A stretch of DNA of 64,000 nt, from assembly GCA_023249675.1 (NCBI GenBank), contig JAHFCE010000004.1:675-64674 (forward strand), written 5' to 3'. The notes under the pieces were generated by a model that saw only the letters and a list, made by a program, of their open reading frames with translations, did not search any database and was not told the origin of the DNA. This DNA comes from Elusimicrobiota bacterium (lineage in GTDB: Bacteria > Elusimicrobiota > Elusimicrobia > UBA1565 > UBA9628). Of the stretch, positions 47,257-55,221 are shown one piece after another (position 1 is the stretch's first letter; each line of letters opens with the position of its first letter). A program made the translations under genes and the position numbers.

Positions 47257-48675
47257 ATGCTCTTCAACTCCCTCCATTTCCTCACCTTTTTCCCGATAGT
47301 CTTAGCGGCCTATTTCTCCATCCCGCAACGATGGAAGTGGCTTCTTCTCTTGTCGGCAAGCTGCTATTTCTACATGGTTTTTATTCCCAAATATATCCTC
47401 GTTCTGTTCGCCCTCATTCTTATTGATTACACGGCCGGGATCATCATCGAACGCGCGCAGGGCCGCCGACGAAAACGATGGCTGGCGGCTAGCCTCATCG
47501 CGAATATCGGACTGCTGGGATTTTTCAAGTATTTCAATTTCGCCAGCGCCAATTTGGCGGCGTTCTTTTCCGCGCTTCACTGCGGCTTCGTTATCCCCAA
47601 TTTGGATGTTGCGCTTCCGTTGGGGCTTTCCTTCCACACATTCCAATCCATGAGCTATACGATTGAAGTTTATCGCGGGGCTCAAAAAGCCGAGCGCCAT
47701 TTGGGAATGTACGCGTTATACGTGCTGTTCTTCCCGCAGCTGGTCGCCGGTCCGATCGAGAGGCCGCAAAATCTTCTGCATCAGTTTTATGAAAGGCGCG
47801 AGTTCGATTATCAGGATGCGGCGGATGGATTCAAACGGATTGTTTGGGGATTATTTAAGAAAACAGTTATCGCCGATCGGTTGGCGGTTTTCGTCAACGA
47901 GGTGTACGGCAACTCCGGAGCTTATAATGGGGCCGCGCTCATCGTGGCCACCTACTTATTTGCGCTGCAGATCTACTGCGACTTTTCCGGCTACACGGAC
48001 ATAGCGCTTGGCGTGGCCAGAACGATGAGGTTCAAGCTGGGAGAAAATTTCAATAGGCCCTATTTTTCCAGGTCCATTGGGGAATTCTGGAAGTCTTGGC
48101 ACATCTCGTTGACCACGTGGTTTTTTGACTACGTGTATTCCGCGCTCCCGTGGCGGTGGTATGCCAGCCTTCTATTCGTCTTTCTTCTGAGCGGATTGTG
48201 GCACGGTGCGAATTGGACTTTCGTCCTTTGGGGGGCCATGCACGGTTTCTACATGGTGGTTTCTATTTTAACGCGAGAAACCCGGCGGCGGATGGTTGCA
48301 TTCTTGCATCTGGATCGAGCGCCTGTTTTGCGAAAGACGTGGCAGCAGTTAGCGACGTTTCATTTGGTGGCGTTGGCCTATGTTCCGTTCCGAGCCAAAT
48401 CCTTATCCGAAACCTGGGCGATCATGGTTAAAATATTTAATTTCAGCGATTGGCGCCTGCCGCTGCATTTTAAATCAGACATCACGGGTCTGTGGATCGC
48501 CCTCGCCGCGGCGCTCTTGCTGGGCTGCATTGAGCGGGCCCAGCGAGATGCCTGGGGCAGCATCTCATTTCCCGGCAAACCCCCCATCCGTTGGGTCGTT
48601 TATTTTGCGATGGTTCTGATTGTTGTTTGTTTGGGTAAATTCGAAGCGCAAAGTTTCGTCTACTTCCAATTCTAA
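47257..48675 (+). CDS. MBOAT family O-acyltransferase (AlgI/DltB-like)
   Basis: A 472-residue integral membrane acyltransferase with the MBOAT blocks PLGLSFHTFQSMSYTIEVYRG, FFPQLVAGPIERPQNL and the catalytic-histidine region SGLWHGANWTFVLWGAMHG. About eleven helices are visible. AlgI-type enzymes pass an acyl group across the membrane to a surface polymer. Together with the ACP two genes' length upstream it forms the export half of the acyl cassette. Confidence 0.94.
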   Translation: MLFNSLHFLTFFPIVLAAYFSIPQRWKWLLLLSASCYFYMVFIPKYILVLFALILIDYTAGIIIERAQGRRRKRWLAASLIANIGLLGFFKYFNFASANLAAFFSALHCGFVIPNLDVALPLGLSFHTFQSMSYTIEVYRGAQKAERHLGMYALYVLFFPQLVAGPIERPQNLLHQFYERREFDYQDAADGFKRIVWGLFKKTVIADRLAVFVNEVYGNSGAYNGAALIVATYLFALQIYCDFSGYTDIALGVARTMRFKLGENFNRPYFSRSIGEFWKSWHISLTTWFFDYVYSALPWRWYASLLFVFLLSGLWHGANWTFVLWGAMHGFYMVVSILTRETRRRMVAFLHLDRAPVLRKTWQQLATFHLVALAYVPFRAKSLSETWAIMVKIFNFSDWRLPLHFKSDITGLWIALAAALLLGCIERAQRDAWGSISFPGKPPIRWVVYFAMVLIVVCLGKFEAQSFVYFQF

Positions 48676-49770
48676 ATGATGGATTTTAATCGGCAGCGGC
48701 TTCTTCTGTTCGGCATCCGAGGCCTCGGCATTTTCAGCTTTATTATTCTGCTTGTTGCCAAATGTCCCTATGCGCGAGTTCTCAATTCACTCTGCGTCGA
48801 TGATATGGTTTACGGCAATACGTACCGGGACGCCAAGCTGAGACCGTTTAAAGTCCGCCTGCCCGATCCCGTTGGCGACGTGCCTGCGATCTCCGACCCG
48901 AAGAGGCCGGGAGCCCATCGATTGTTTTTTATCGGAGACTGCGCGAGCCAGGCGCATTACGGCATGAAGGCCCTCGTTCTCCAGCTGTCGGAGAGGCTTC
49001 GAGAGCCGATCTACTACGACCATCTCGATGATTTGCTTAATCCGGCGTGCCTCTTTCAGGAGGAGGCCCCGCATTCACAGGCGCCCGGGCGAGTCCTAGT
49101 GGTGGACTCCGTTGAGTTTGCCCTCGTCAGGCGGTTGTCCAAAAGTCGACCATGCCCCGCTCCCGTGAGTGCGAAGGCCCGGCCATTCGAATCGTGGGCG
49201 CCCGTTGTCTGGTCAAATAAAATCATCAACGTCCTATTCTTGGACATCGAGCGCCGCCTTCATTTCCTGCTGACCAACAGCAAGCTGACTGCGCCTTTCG
49301 TGGAATCTTGGAACACGGCGTTGTTCGCCCGATTTTGCCTTCTGCCCGCCAGCGAACCGATGGTCTCGCTGGCCCCCCCGTTTTTATTTAGCAGCACTGA
49401 AACGAGCCCGATCCTATCATCGAGCTTCTATGCTCCTCATGACGATGCCTTGGTTTTAACCATCGCCAAAAATTTAGAAGAGATATCGAACACGCTGCGA
49501 TCCCAGTATAACGTGGAGTTGATCTTCCTGCCGGTCCCAAATAAATTCACGATTTATCATCGGTTTGTGACGGCGGACCGTTACGACAACTTTCTTCCGC
49601 GCCTTGATGAAGAGCTCAGGCGGCGGGGGGTGCGCACGGTCAGACTGTATGAGCCGTTCCTGCGATCCCAGGAGTTCGTCTACCATCCCTCCGATAGCAA
49701 CTGGAATCGTTACGGGGCCTCCATTACTTTGGAGGAGGTTGTCCGCGCCATAGAAGAAGCTCGTCGCTAA
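48676..49770 (+). CDS. AlgJ/AlgX-like SGNH protein with altered catalytic motifs
   Basis: A 364-residue protein with an N-terminal membrane anchor (about 8-28) and an exported domain. Position and fold hints (LFFIGDCASQ near the start of the domain; SDSNWNRYGASIT near the end) resemble the SGNH acyltransferases AlgJ/AlgX/DltD that accompany MBOAT proteins. The usual GDS is here GDC and the D-x-H-W is D-S-N-W, so the catalytic Ser and His seem replaced. It may be a non-catalytic partner or use Cys. The ATG at 48676 follows the MBOAT stop; 48679 is equivalent. Its stop overlaps that of the convergent gene. Confidence 0.65.
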   Translation: MMDFNRQRLLLFGIRGLGIFSFIILLVAKCPYARVLNSLCVDDMVYGNTYRDAKLRPFKVRLPDPVGDVPAISDPKRPGAHRLFFIGDCASQAHYGMKALVLQLSERLREPIYYDHLDDLLNPACLFQEEAPHSQAPGRVLVVDSVEFALVRRLSKSRPCPAPVSAKARPFESWAPVVWSNKIINVLFLDIERRLHFLLTNSKLTAPFVESWNTALFARFCLLPASEPMVSLAPPFLFSSTETSPILSSSFYAPHDDALVLTIAKNLEEISNTLRSQYNVELIFLPVPNKFTIYHRFVTADRYDNFLPRLDEELRRRGVRTVRLYEPFLRSQEFVYHPSDSNWNRYGASITLEEVVRAIEEARR

Positions 49771-51440
49771 CTTCGGGTTTCGCGGATGCCGACGGAGTGC
49801 GTATTCCGGATTCGGACTCCCGTGGGGACAAGACCGCTTTGCGCCTGCCGGTCTTCGAGGAGTTTAGAGACCGCCTTCTTTCGGCGGACGTTGGCGAACG
49901 CCAAAGTCAAAATTGAGGACATCTCGTTCTTCACAAAGTAGGTGTAGAGCAGTCCGACGGCGCGCCAGGGGCGGAACAGATAGCTGAGGGAATAGAAAAA
50001 CAGGAAGGCGACCGAGCACAGAGCCCCGAGCGTCGTTGAGCTGAAGTCCTCGTTGTAAGACACCGTGTTCTTGGTGTGAAGGTTGCGCGACAGGCTGAGC
50101 AGGCCCCGAAAATACTCGTCGTTGAGGCGCAGGCGGCCGCGCGTCACCAAGTCCCTAAAATTCTCGGAGCCCGGATACGGAGAGAACGGATACGCGGTCG
50201 CATTAGTCACGCCCGCCGCGGCGATCCGGAAAATAAAGACGAAGGTGTTCAACACATCCTTCCAGGTTGAGCCCAGCATGCCGAAAATCAGGTTGGCCTT
50301 CGTCTCGATGCCGGCCTTGTGGGCCGCGCGTATCGAGCTGATCATCCGGTCGAGATTGACCTTCTTCTTGATGCGGCGTAATTCCTCGGGCGAACCGCTC
50401 TCGGGAGCGTAGATGATGAAGCGGCAGCCGGACGCATACAACAGCTTGACGATCTCATCATCGAGGGCCTCGCTGCGCGTTCCCGATGGCAGCTGCCAGG
50501 TGATGTTCAACTTCTCCCGGAGCAGAAGCTTGCAGAAATCAGCGATCCACTCCTTTTTGACGATAGCCGTCAGGTCGTAAAAATCGAAGTTTGTGGCGCC
50601 GTAGCGCTTCATATACTTCTTGATTTCCGCCACAACGGCTTCGGGTTTTCGAGCGCTCCAGCGCGTTGTCCACATCTGGGGGCTCGAACAGAATGTGCAT
50701 TCAAACGGGCACCCGCGGCTTGCGAGGAGCGGCATCGAACGTCCGAGGTTGAAGCCATAGGTGCAGGCGTTCTCGATATACTTTTCGATTGGGATCAGCG
50801 ACCAGTCGGGCTCGGGGATGTCATCCACCGAACGGATGCGCGCGCGCCGCGGCGTCGTCGCGGCGCGCAAGCCGCTCCGGAACACAATGCCCGGGACATC
50901 CTGAAAACCCCGTTTCGCCGCGTGCGCCTCGACGAGATCGATGAGGGTTTCCTCTCCCTCGCCCAGTACGCAGGCATCGACTTCGGGACAGGTCTCGATG
51001 ATGTACTCGGCGCAGGCAGTCGGGTGCTCGCCGCCTAAGACGATGAGCCGGTCCGGAAACGCTTGGCGGATCAGCTTGACCAGGTCTCGAACAAACAGCC
51101 ACTGATTCGAGAACATATTGCTGATGCCGATGACGTCAGCCGAGGGGTCGATTCGAGCGACCACCGCGGACAGGCTCAACCCATGGACAAGAAGGCCTGG
51201 ATATCCCGGCGCACGACCGTATTGCTGGAGGGCGTCCCCAATGCCGTCCACAACGGACACGTGATGTCCGGCGCTGTTTAAGGCCGCGGCCACGTAGGCC
51301 AGGCCCAAGGGGGGGACCACGTCGAGTCCGTAGGCGTCGGCGCTCGTCAGGGTCGGAGGATGAACCAGGCAAACGCGGCTTCTTGACGGAGCGGACCTCG
51401 GCCTGAAAAGGTCGAGCGATTGGGTTGTGGGATCGTGCAT
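49767..51440 (-). CDS. B12-binding radical SAM protein (BchE/P-methylase-like)
   Basis: A 557-residue protein with a cobalamin-binding domain (PPLGLAYVAAALNSAGHHV, VLGGEHPTACAEYI) and a radical SAM domain with the cluster motif CPFECTFC. The C-terminal third has a hydrophobic stretch (CSVAFLFFYSLSYLF). The ATG at 51440 is preferred; a GTG at 51467 would add nine residues. It is the only minus-strand gene in this part of the glycan region and ends base-to-base against the SGNH gene. Substrate unknown. Confidence 0.87.
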   Translation of the reverse strand: MHDPTTQSLDLFRPRSAPSRSRVCLVHPPTLTSADAYGLDVVPPLGLAYVAAALNSAGHHVSVVDGIGDALQQYGRAPGYPGLLVHGLSLSAVVARIDPSADVIGISNMFSNQWLFVRDLVKLIRQAFPDRLIVLGGEHPTACAEYIIETCPEVDACVLGEGEETLIDLVEAHAAKRGFQDVPGIVFRSGLRAATTPRRARIRSVDDIPEPDWSLIPIEKYIENACTYGFNLGRSMPLLASRGCPFECTFCSSPQMWTTRWSARKPEAVVAEIKKYMKRYGATNFDFYDLTAIVKKEWIADFCKLLLREKLNITWQLPSGTRSEALDDEIVKLLYASGCRFIIYAPESGSPEELRRIKKKVNLDRMISSIRAAHKAGIETKANLIFGMLGSTWKDVLNTFVFIFRIAAAGVTNATAYPFSPYPGSENFRDLVTRGRLRLNDEYFRGLLSLSRNLHTKNTVSYNEDFSSTTLGALCSVAFLFFYSLSYLFRPWRAVGLLYTYFVKNEMSSILTLAFANVRRKKAVSKLLEDRQAQSGLVPTGVRIRNTHSVGIRETRS

Positions 51441-51621
51441 CTGGAGGGTGATGTGGAAGGTCCACACCAGCCCAAATCAATGGTAGTGGATAAACCCGGC
51501 ACTGTCAAGGCATTGAATTTTCTATATTTTTAAATGATTTTCCAATGCGAGATGGGCCCAAACGAATGCTCGTTGGACGATGCGCCGGGGATTTGCTAGC
51601 GTACTCGGCCCCAGCTCCCCT
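51441..51621. other. AT-rich divergent intergenic region
   Basis: This gap separates the minus-strand radical SAM gene from the transketolase genes. Bases 51511-51545 are strikingly AT-rich against the GC-rich surroundings and are bounded by the short inverted repeat GCATTG / CAATGC (51510-51515 and 51543-51548). Promoters in both directions are likely here, but I cannot assign -35/-10 pairs with normal spacing. Confidence 0.4.
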
Positions 51622-52404
51622 ATGACCCCTGCGTGCAAAGAAATTCGCCGCAAAATTTTGCATACCTCGCGCGCCAGCGGCCACGGGCACATTCCCACCT
51701 CGTTTTCTGTCGTCGAGATGCTCTCCGCGGTCTATGACACCATGCGCCACGATCCGGCCAAGCCCGGTTGGGAGGAGCGCGACATTTTCATCCTCAGCAA
51801 AGGCCACGCCTCGCTGGGTTTTTACTGCGTCTTGTCCCAATACGGCTACATCCCCGATGAAGAGCTCAAGACTTTCGGAGCTTTTCAGTCCCGGCTTGGC
51901 TGCCATCCCGACCGGCTCAAAGTCCCGGGCGTCGAAGCCTCGACCGGCTCTTTGGGCCACGGCATCGCCATCGGGGTGGGCATGGCCCTGGCTTTCAAGC
52001 TTCAAGGCTCGAGTCGAAAAGTGTATACCCTCATTGGCGACGGTGAATCGAATGAAGGCTCGGTCTGGGAGGCCTTGATGGTGGCCACTCACCTTCAACT
52101 GGACAATCTGACGGTTCTCTACGACAACAATAGATCCCAAGAGCGGTCCCTCCCCATCCCCAATCCCCGGGAGCGGCTGGCCGCTTTCGGTTGCGAGGCC
52201 GTTCAAGTCAACGGCCACGACCTCTCCGCGCTTAAAAAAACGCTCGCTCTCAAACAAACCAACGTCAAGGCCGTGGTTTGCGACACGGTCAAGGGATTTC
52301 CCTGCCCGACCTTGGCCAAAAACGTTTTTGAGTGGCACCGCAAGTCTCCGGATGAACACCAATTCAAACAATTGATCGGAGAGCTCGATGCGCAAACAGT
52401 TTAA
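51622..52404 (+). CDS. Transketolase, N-terminal (ThDP-binding) subunit
   Basis: The 260-residue product corresponds to the first half of transketolase. Visible are HGHIPTSFSVVEMLSAVY, the SKGHASLGFY histidine, GSLGHGIAIGVGMAL and the ThDP/Mg motif IGDGESNEG ending LYDNN. The second half is encoded by the next gene, overlapping by 17 bases. An in-frame ATG at 51580 is possible but adds residues unlike the family. Such split pairs either act as ordinary transketolase, giving sedoheptulose 7-phosphate for heptose synthesis, or add a two-carbon unit to a nucleotide sugar. Confidence 0.92.
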   Translation: MTPACKEIRRKILHTSRASGHGHIPTSFSVVEMLSAVYDTMRHDPAKPGWEERDIFILSKGHASLGFYCVLSQYGYIPDEELKTFGAFQSRLGCHPDRLKVPGVEASTGSLGHGIAIGVGMALAFKLQGSSRKVYTLIGDGESNEGSVWEALMVATHLQLDNLTVLYDNNRSQERSLPIPNPRERLAAFGCEAVQVNGHDLSALKKTLALKQTNVKAVVCDTVKGFPCPTLAKNVFEWHRKSPDEHQFKQLIGELDAQTV

Positions 52405-53269
52405 AGACACCGCGACCGATCTTGCGGCCAAGGACGACAAACTTGTGGTGATTTTAGGTGACATCAGCCACTTTCTTTTCCGCGATTTCCAAGAAAAATA
52501 TCCTCAAAGATTTTTCAACATGGGTATTTGCGAAGGCACGCTCGTCAGCGTGGCTGCGGGTTTGAGCGCCCAGGGCTTTCACCCCTTCGTCCACACGATA
52601 GCGCCTTTTATCACCGAGCGCAGCCTTGAGCAAATCAAGGTTGACCTGGGCTATAATCAATTCAGTGCCAACATCCTCTCAACCGGCGCTTCTTTCGACT
52701 ACGCTTGGGACGGCGCCACGCATCACTGCTATACGGATTTGGCGATCCTGCGCTTGATCCCCGGCATGGAAGTCCTTCAGCCTGGCTCGCGTAAGGAGCT
52801 GGACACTCTCTTGCGCAGTCAGTACAACAACGGCAAGCCCACTTACTTCAGGCTCTCAGACAACGGCCACACGCTTGACGTGCCGGTGAGTTTCGGCAAG
52901 GGCAACATTCTCAAAGACCGCGGCGCGGCGGTGACCGTTATGACCGCCGGACCGATTTTAGGCAACGTGATGGAAGCCTGCGCCGATTTAGACGTCAACA
53001 TCGTCTATTTCACGACGATCAAGCCCATCGACAAGGAACTCATCGCGCGCTTTAAGCACACGCGCATTCTGGTGATCCATGACGCCTTCGGGCTCTATGA
53101 GGCGATTTGCGAGGTGCCCAACATCTCGGTTTCCTATCACGGTCTACCCGACCGCTACAGCGTGTGCTATGGGACCGTGCACGATATGAGGCGCCTGATC
53201 GGACTTGATCCGGCCTCGATTAAAAAATTGGTGGGTGATGTCCAAGGAAAACATGTTTTACAAAGATAA
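52388..53269 (+). CDS. Transketolase, C-terminal subunit
   Basis: The 293-residue partner contains the pyrimidine-binding domain with the catalytic glutamate in FFNMGICEGTLVSVAAGLSAQG and the C-terminal transketolase domain (GAAVTVMTAGPILGNVMEA). It overlaps the N-terminal subunit gene, so the two are co-translated in a balanced way and should form a heteromeric enzyme. The 3-prime end overlaps the next gene by 17 bases. Confidence 0.92.
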   Translation: MRKQFKDTATDLAAKDDKLVVILGDISHFLFRDFQEKYPQRFFNMGICEGTLVSVAAGLSAQGFHPFVHTIAPFITERSLEQIKVDLGYNQFSANILSTGASFDYAWDGATHHCYTDLAILRLIPGMEVLQPGSRKELDTLLRSQYNNGKPTYFRLSDNGHTLDVPVSFGKGNILKDRGAAVTVMTAGPILGNVMEACADLDVNIVYFTTIKPIDKELIARFKHTRILVIHDAFGLYEAICEVPNISVSYHGLPDRYSVCYGTVHDMRRLIGLDPASIKKLVGDVQGKHVLQR

Positions 53270-54221
53270 GACAGTGCTCGTGACGGGCGGCACGGGGTTT
53301 GTCGGTACGAATTTCGTCGAGGAATTGGTGCGCCGCGGGGCGCGCGTGCGCGTGCCCCTTCATCGGCGGCCGCTCATGGTCAAAAGCCCGCTGATTGAAG
53401 TCGTGTCCGCCGATTTGACCAGGCTTGACGACTGCCTGGCCGTGTGCAAGGACGTGCAATATGTCGTGCACGCCGGCGGCGCGGTTTCAGCCGCGGGGGT
53501 CACGGTGTCAAACCCCATGGCGGTCATCACTACGAACTTAATCGTGACCGTTCAAATGCTCCAAGCGGCATGGATGGCCGGTGTCGAGCGCTTCCTGCTT
53601 TTAAGCAGCGCCACGGTCTATCCGGCGGCCGATCACCCGATCAAGGAAGAAGAGATTTGGAACGGGCCGACGCATCCAAGTTACTTCGCCTACGGTTGGA
53701 TGCGACGCTACTTGGAGCGAATGTCCGAGTTCGTGATCCAGAAGTCCAAGATGAAAATCGCTTTAGTGCGGCCGACCGCGGTGTATGGCCCCTGGGACAA
53801 CTTCGATCCGGCCACGAGCCATGTGGTCCCGGCCTTGATTCGCAAAGCGGTCGAGAAGCTGGACCCTTACGAAGTCTGGGGCACGGGCGATGAGGTGCGT
53901 GATTTCATCCATGTCAGCGACATGGTTGCGGGCTCGCTGCTTTGCCTTGAAAAATATGCGACAGGCGATGCGGTCAATTTAGGCTACGGCAAATCCTTCA
54001 CCGTTGGCGACGTCGTGCGCATTATTTTAAAAGCCGCGGGGCACGACAAAGCCAAGGTCCGTTTTGACGCCTCTAAGCCCACCACTATTCCCTTCCGCAT
54101 GGTCGACATTGAGAAAGCTCGGACTCAATTCGGTTTTGAACCCAAGGTGACGCTCGAGCAGGGGCTCACCGATACGCTCAACTGGTACAAGAAAAACCGC
54201 GCTGTGGCCCATGGCGGCTAG
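53253..54221 (+). CDS. NAD-dependent epimerase/dehydratase family protein, catalytic Lys replaced
   Basis: A 322-residue extended SDR with TVLVTGGTGFVGTNFVEEL at the N-terminus and the RPTAVYGPWDNFDP and DEVRDFIHVSDM blocks. The catalytic dyad is Y147-x3-R151: arginine stands where the family has lysine. The start at 53253 (MFYKDKT) has an AAGGA site 5 bases upstream; an ATG at 53238 is an alternative. It is a tandem relative of the next gene, whose dyad has lost the tyrosine instead. Confidence 0.85.
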   Translation: MFYKDKTVLVTGGTGFVGTNFVEELVRRGARVRVPLHRRPLMVKSPLIEVVSADLTRLDDCLAVCKDVQYVVHAGGAVSAAGVTVSNPMAVITTNLIVTVQMLQAAWMAGVERFLLLSSATVYPAADHPIKEEEIWNGPTHPSYFAYGWMRRYLERMSEFVIQKSKMKIALVRPTAVYGPWDNFDPATSHVVPALIRKAVEKLDPYEVWGTGDEVRDFIHVSDMVAGSLLCLEKYATGDAVNLGYGKSFTVGDVVRIILKAAGHDKAKVRFDASKPTTIPFRMVDIEKARTQFGFEPKVTLEQGLTDTLNWYKKNRAVAHGG

Positions 54222-54229
54222 AGGCGAAT

Positions 54230-55216
54230 ATGTTTTATAAAAACAAAAAAATTCTCGTGACCGGCGGCACCGGGATGATCGGCAGGCCGCTGGTGGAAAT
54301 GCTTTTGGCCGCGGGCGCGACCGTGCGCGTGGCCTCAATGGATGACCCGTCCCGCGCCCATCCTCGGGCCGAGTTTCGCCAGGCCAACCTCACGCACTTT
54401 GATCGCTGCCGCGAGGTCTGCCAGGGCATCGACTGCGTGTTTCACTTGGTCGGCGTCAAAGGCTCGCCCGCCATGACCGCCAAGTACCCGGCCAACTTTT
54501 TCGTGCCGGTCATTTTGTTCAACACCAACATGATGGAAGCCGCCAGGCAAGCGGGCGTCAAAAACTACCTTTTCACAAGCACCGTGGGCGTCTACGCCCC
54601 GGCCGAGGTGTTTCGCGAAGATGACGTGTGGAAGACATCCCCTTCGGAGAACGACCGGTTCGCGGGCTGGGCCAAGCGCATGGGCGAACTTCAGGCGGAG
54701 GCTTACGCGATCCAGTATGGATGGAAAGGTGTCTCGATCGTGCGCCCGGCCAACGTCTACGGGTCTTACGATAATTTCGATCCCACAAATGCGATGGTGA
54801 TCCCATCGCTGATTCGCCGCGCGTTGAGCGGTGAAAACCCCTTCACGGTTTGGGGCGACGGTTCGCCGGTCCGGGATTTTATTCACGCGCGTGACGTGGC
54901 CCGCGGCATGATGTTGGTCATGGAGCAAGGCTACACCCAGCCGGTCAATTTGGGAAGCGGTGTGGGCATCACGATTCGCGAACTTGTTGAAATCGTGGTC
55001 GCCAATCTGGAGACCAAGCCCAAGGTTGTTTGGGATATTTCAAAACCGGCGGGCGACAAGCGTCGGGTCATGGATGTCTCACGGGCGCGCGCGATCGGAT
55101 TTAGGCCGGAAATCTCCTTCCGGGAAGGCATCAAAGAAGTCATGGACTGGTACCGCAAAAACCAGGACTCGGCGGCCAAGCGCTACAACATTTTTACCGA
55201 AGAAAAACTGGTTTAG
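54230..55216 (+). CDS. NAD-dependent epimerase/dehydratase family protein, catalytic Tyr replaced
   Basis: A 328-residue extended SDR with ILVTGGTGMIGRPLVEML, RPANVYGSYDNFDP and GSPVRDFIHARDVARGM. In the otherwise canonical stretch AGWAKRMGE the catalytic tyrosine is alanine (A145), while K149 remains. It begins MFYKNKK, very like the MFYKDKT start of its upstream neighbour, so the two arose by duplication. Function may be non-classical or depend on its neighbour. Confidence 0.85.
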   Translation: MFYKNKKILVTGGTGMIGRPLVEMLLAAGATVRVASMDDPSRAHPRAEFRQANLTHFDRCREVCQGIDCVFHLVGVKGSPAMTAKYPANFFVPVILFNTNMMEAARQAGVKNYLFTSTVGVYAPAEVFREDDVWKTSPSENDRFAGWAKRMGELQAEAYAIQYGWKGVSIVRPANVYGSYDNFDPTNAMVIPSLIRRALSGENPFTVWGDGSPVRDFIHARDVARGMMLVMEQGYTQPVNLGSGVGITIRELVEIVVANLETKPKVVWDISKPAGDKRRVMDVSRARAIGFRPEISFREGIKEVMDWYRKNQDSAAKRYNIFTEEKLV

Positions 55217-55221
55217 AAGCC

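Noticed and set aside
51580-51621. Upstream ATG start for the N-terminal transketolase subunit
   Set aside because: The added 14 residues do not resemble the family start and lack a ribosome-binding site; the ATG at 51622 fits better.
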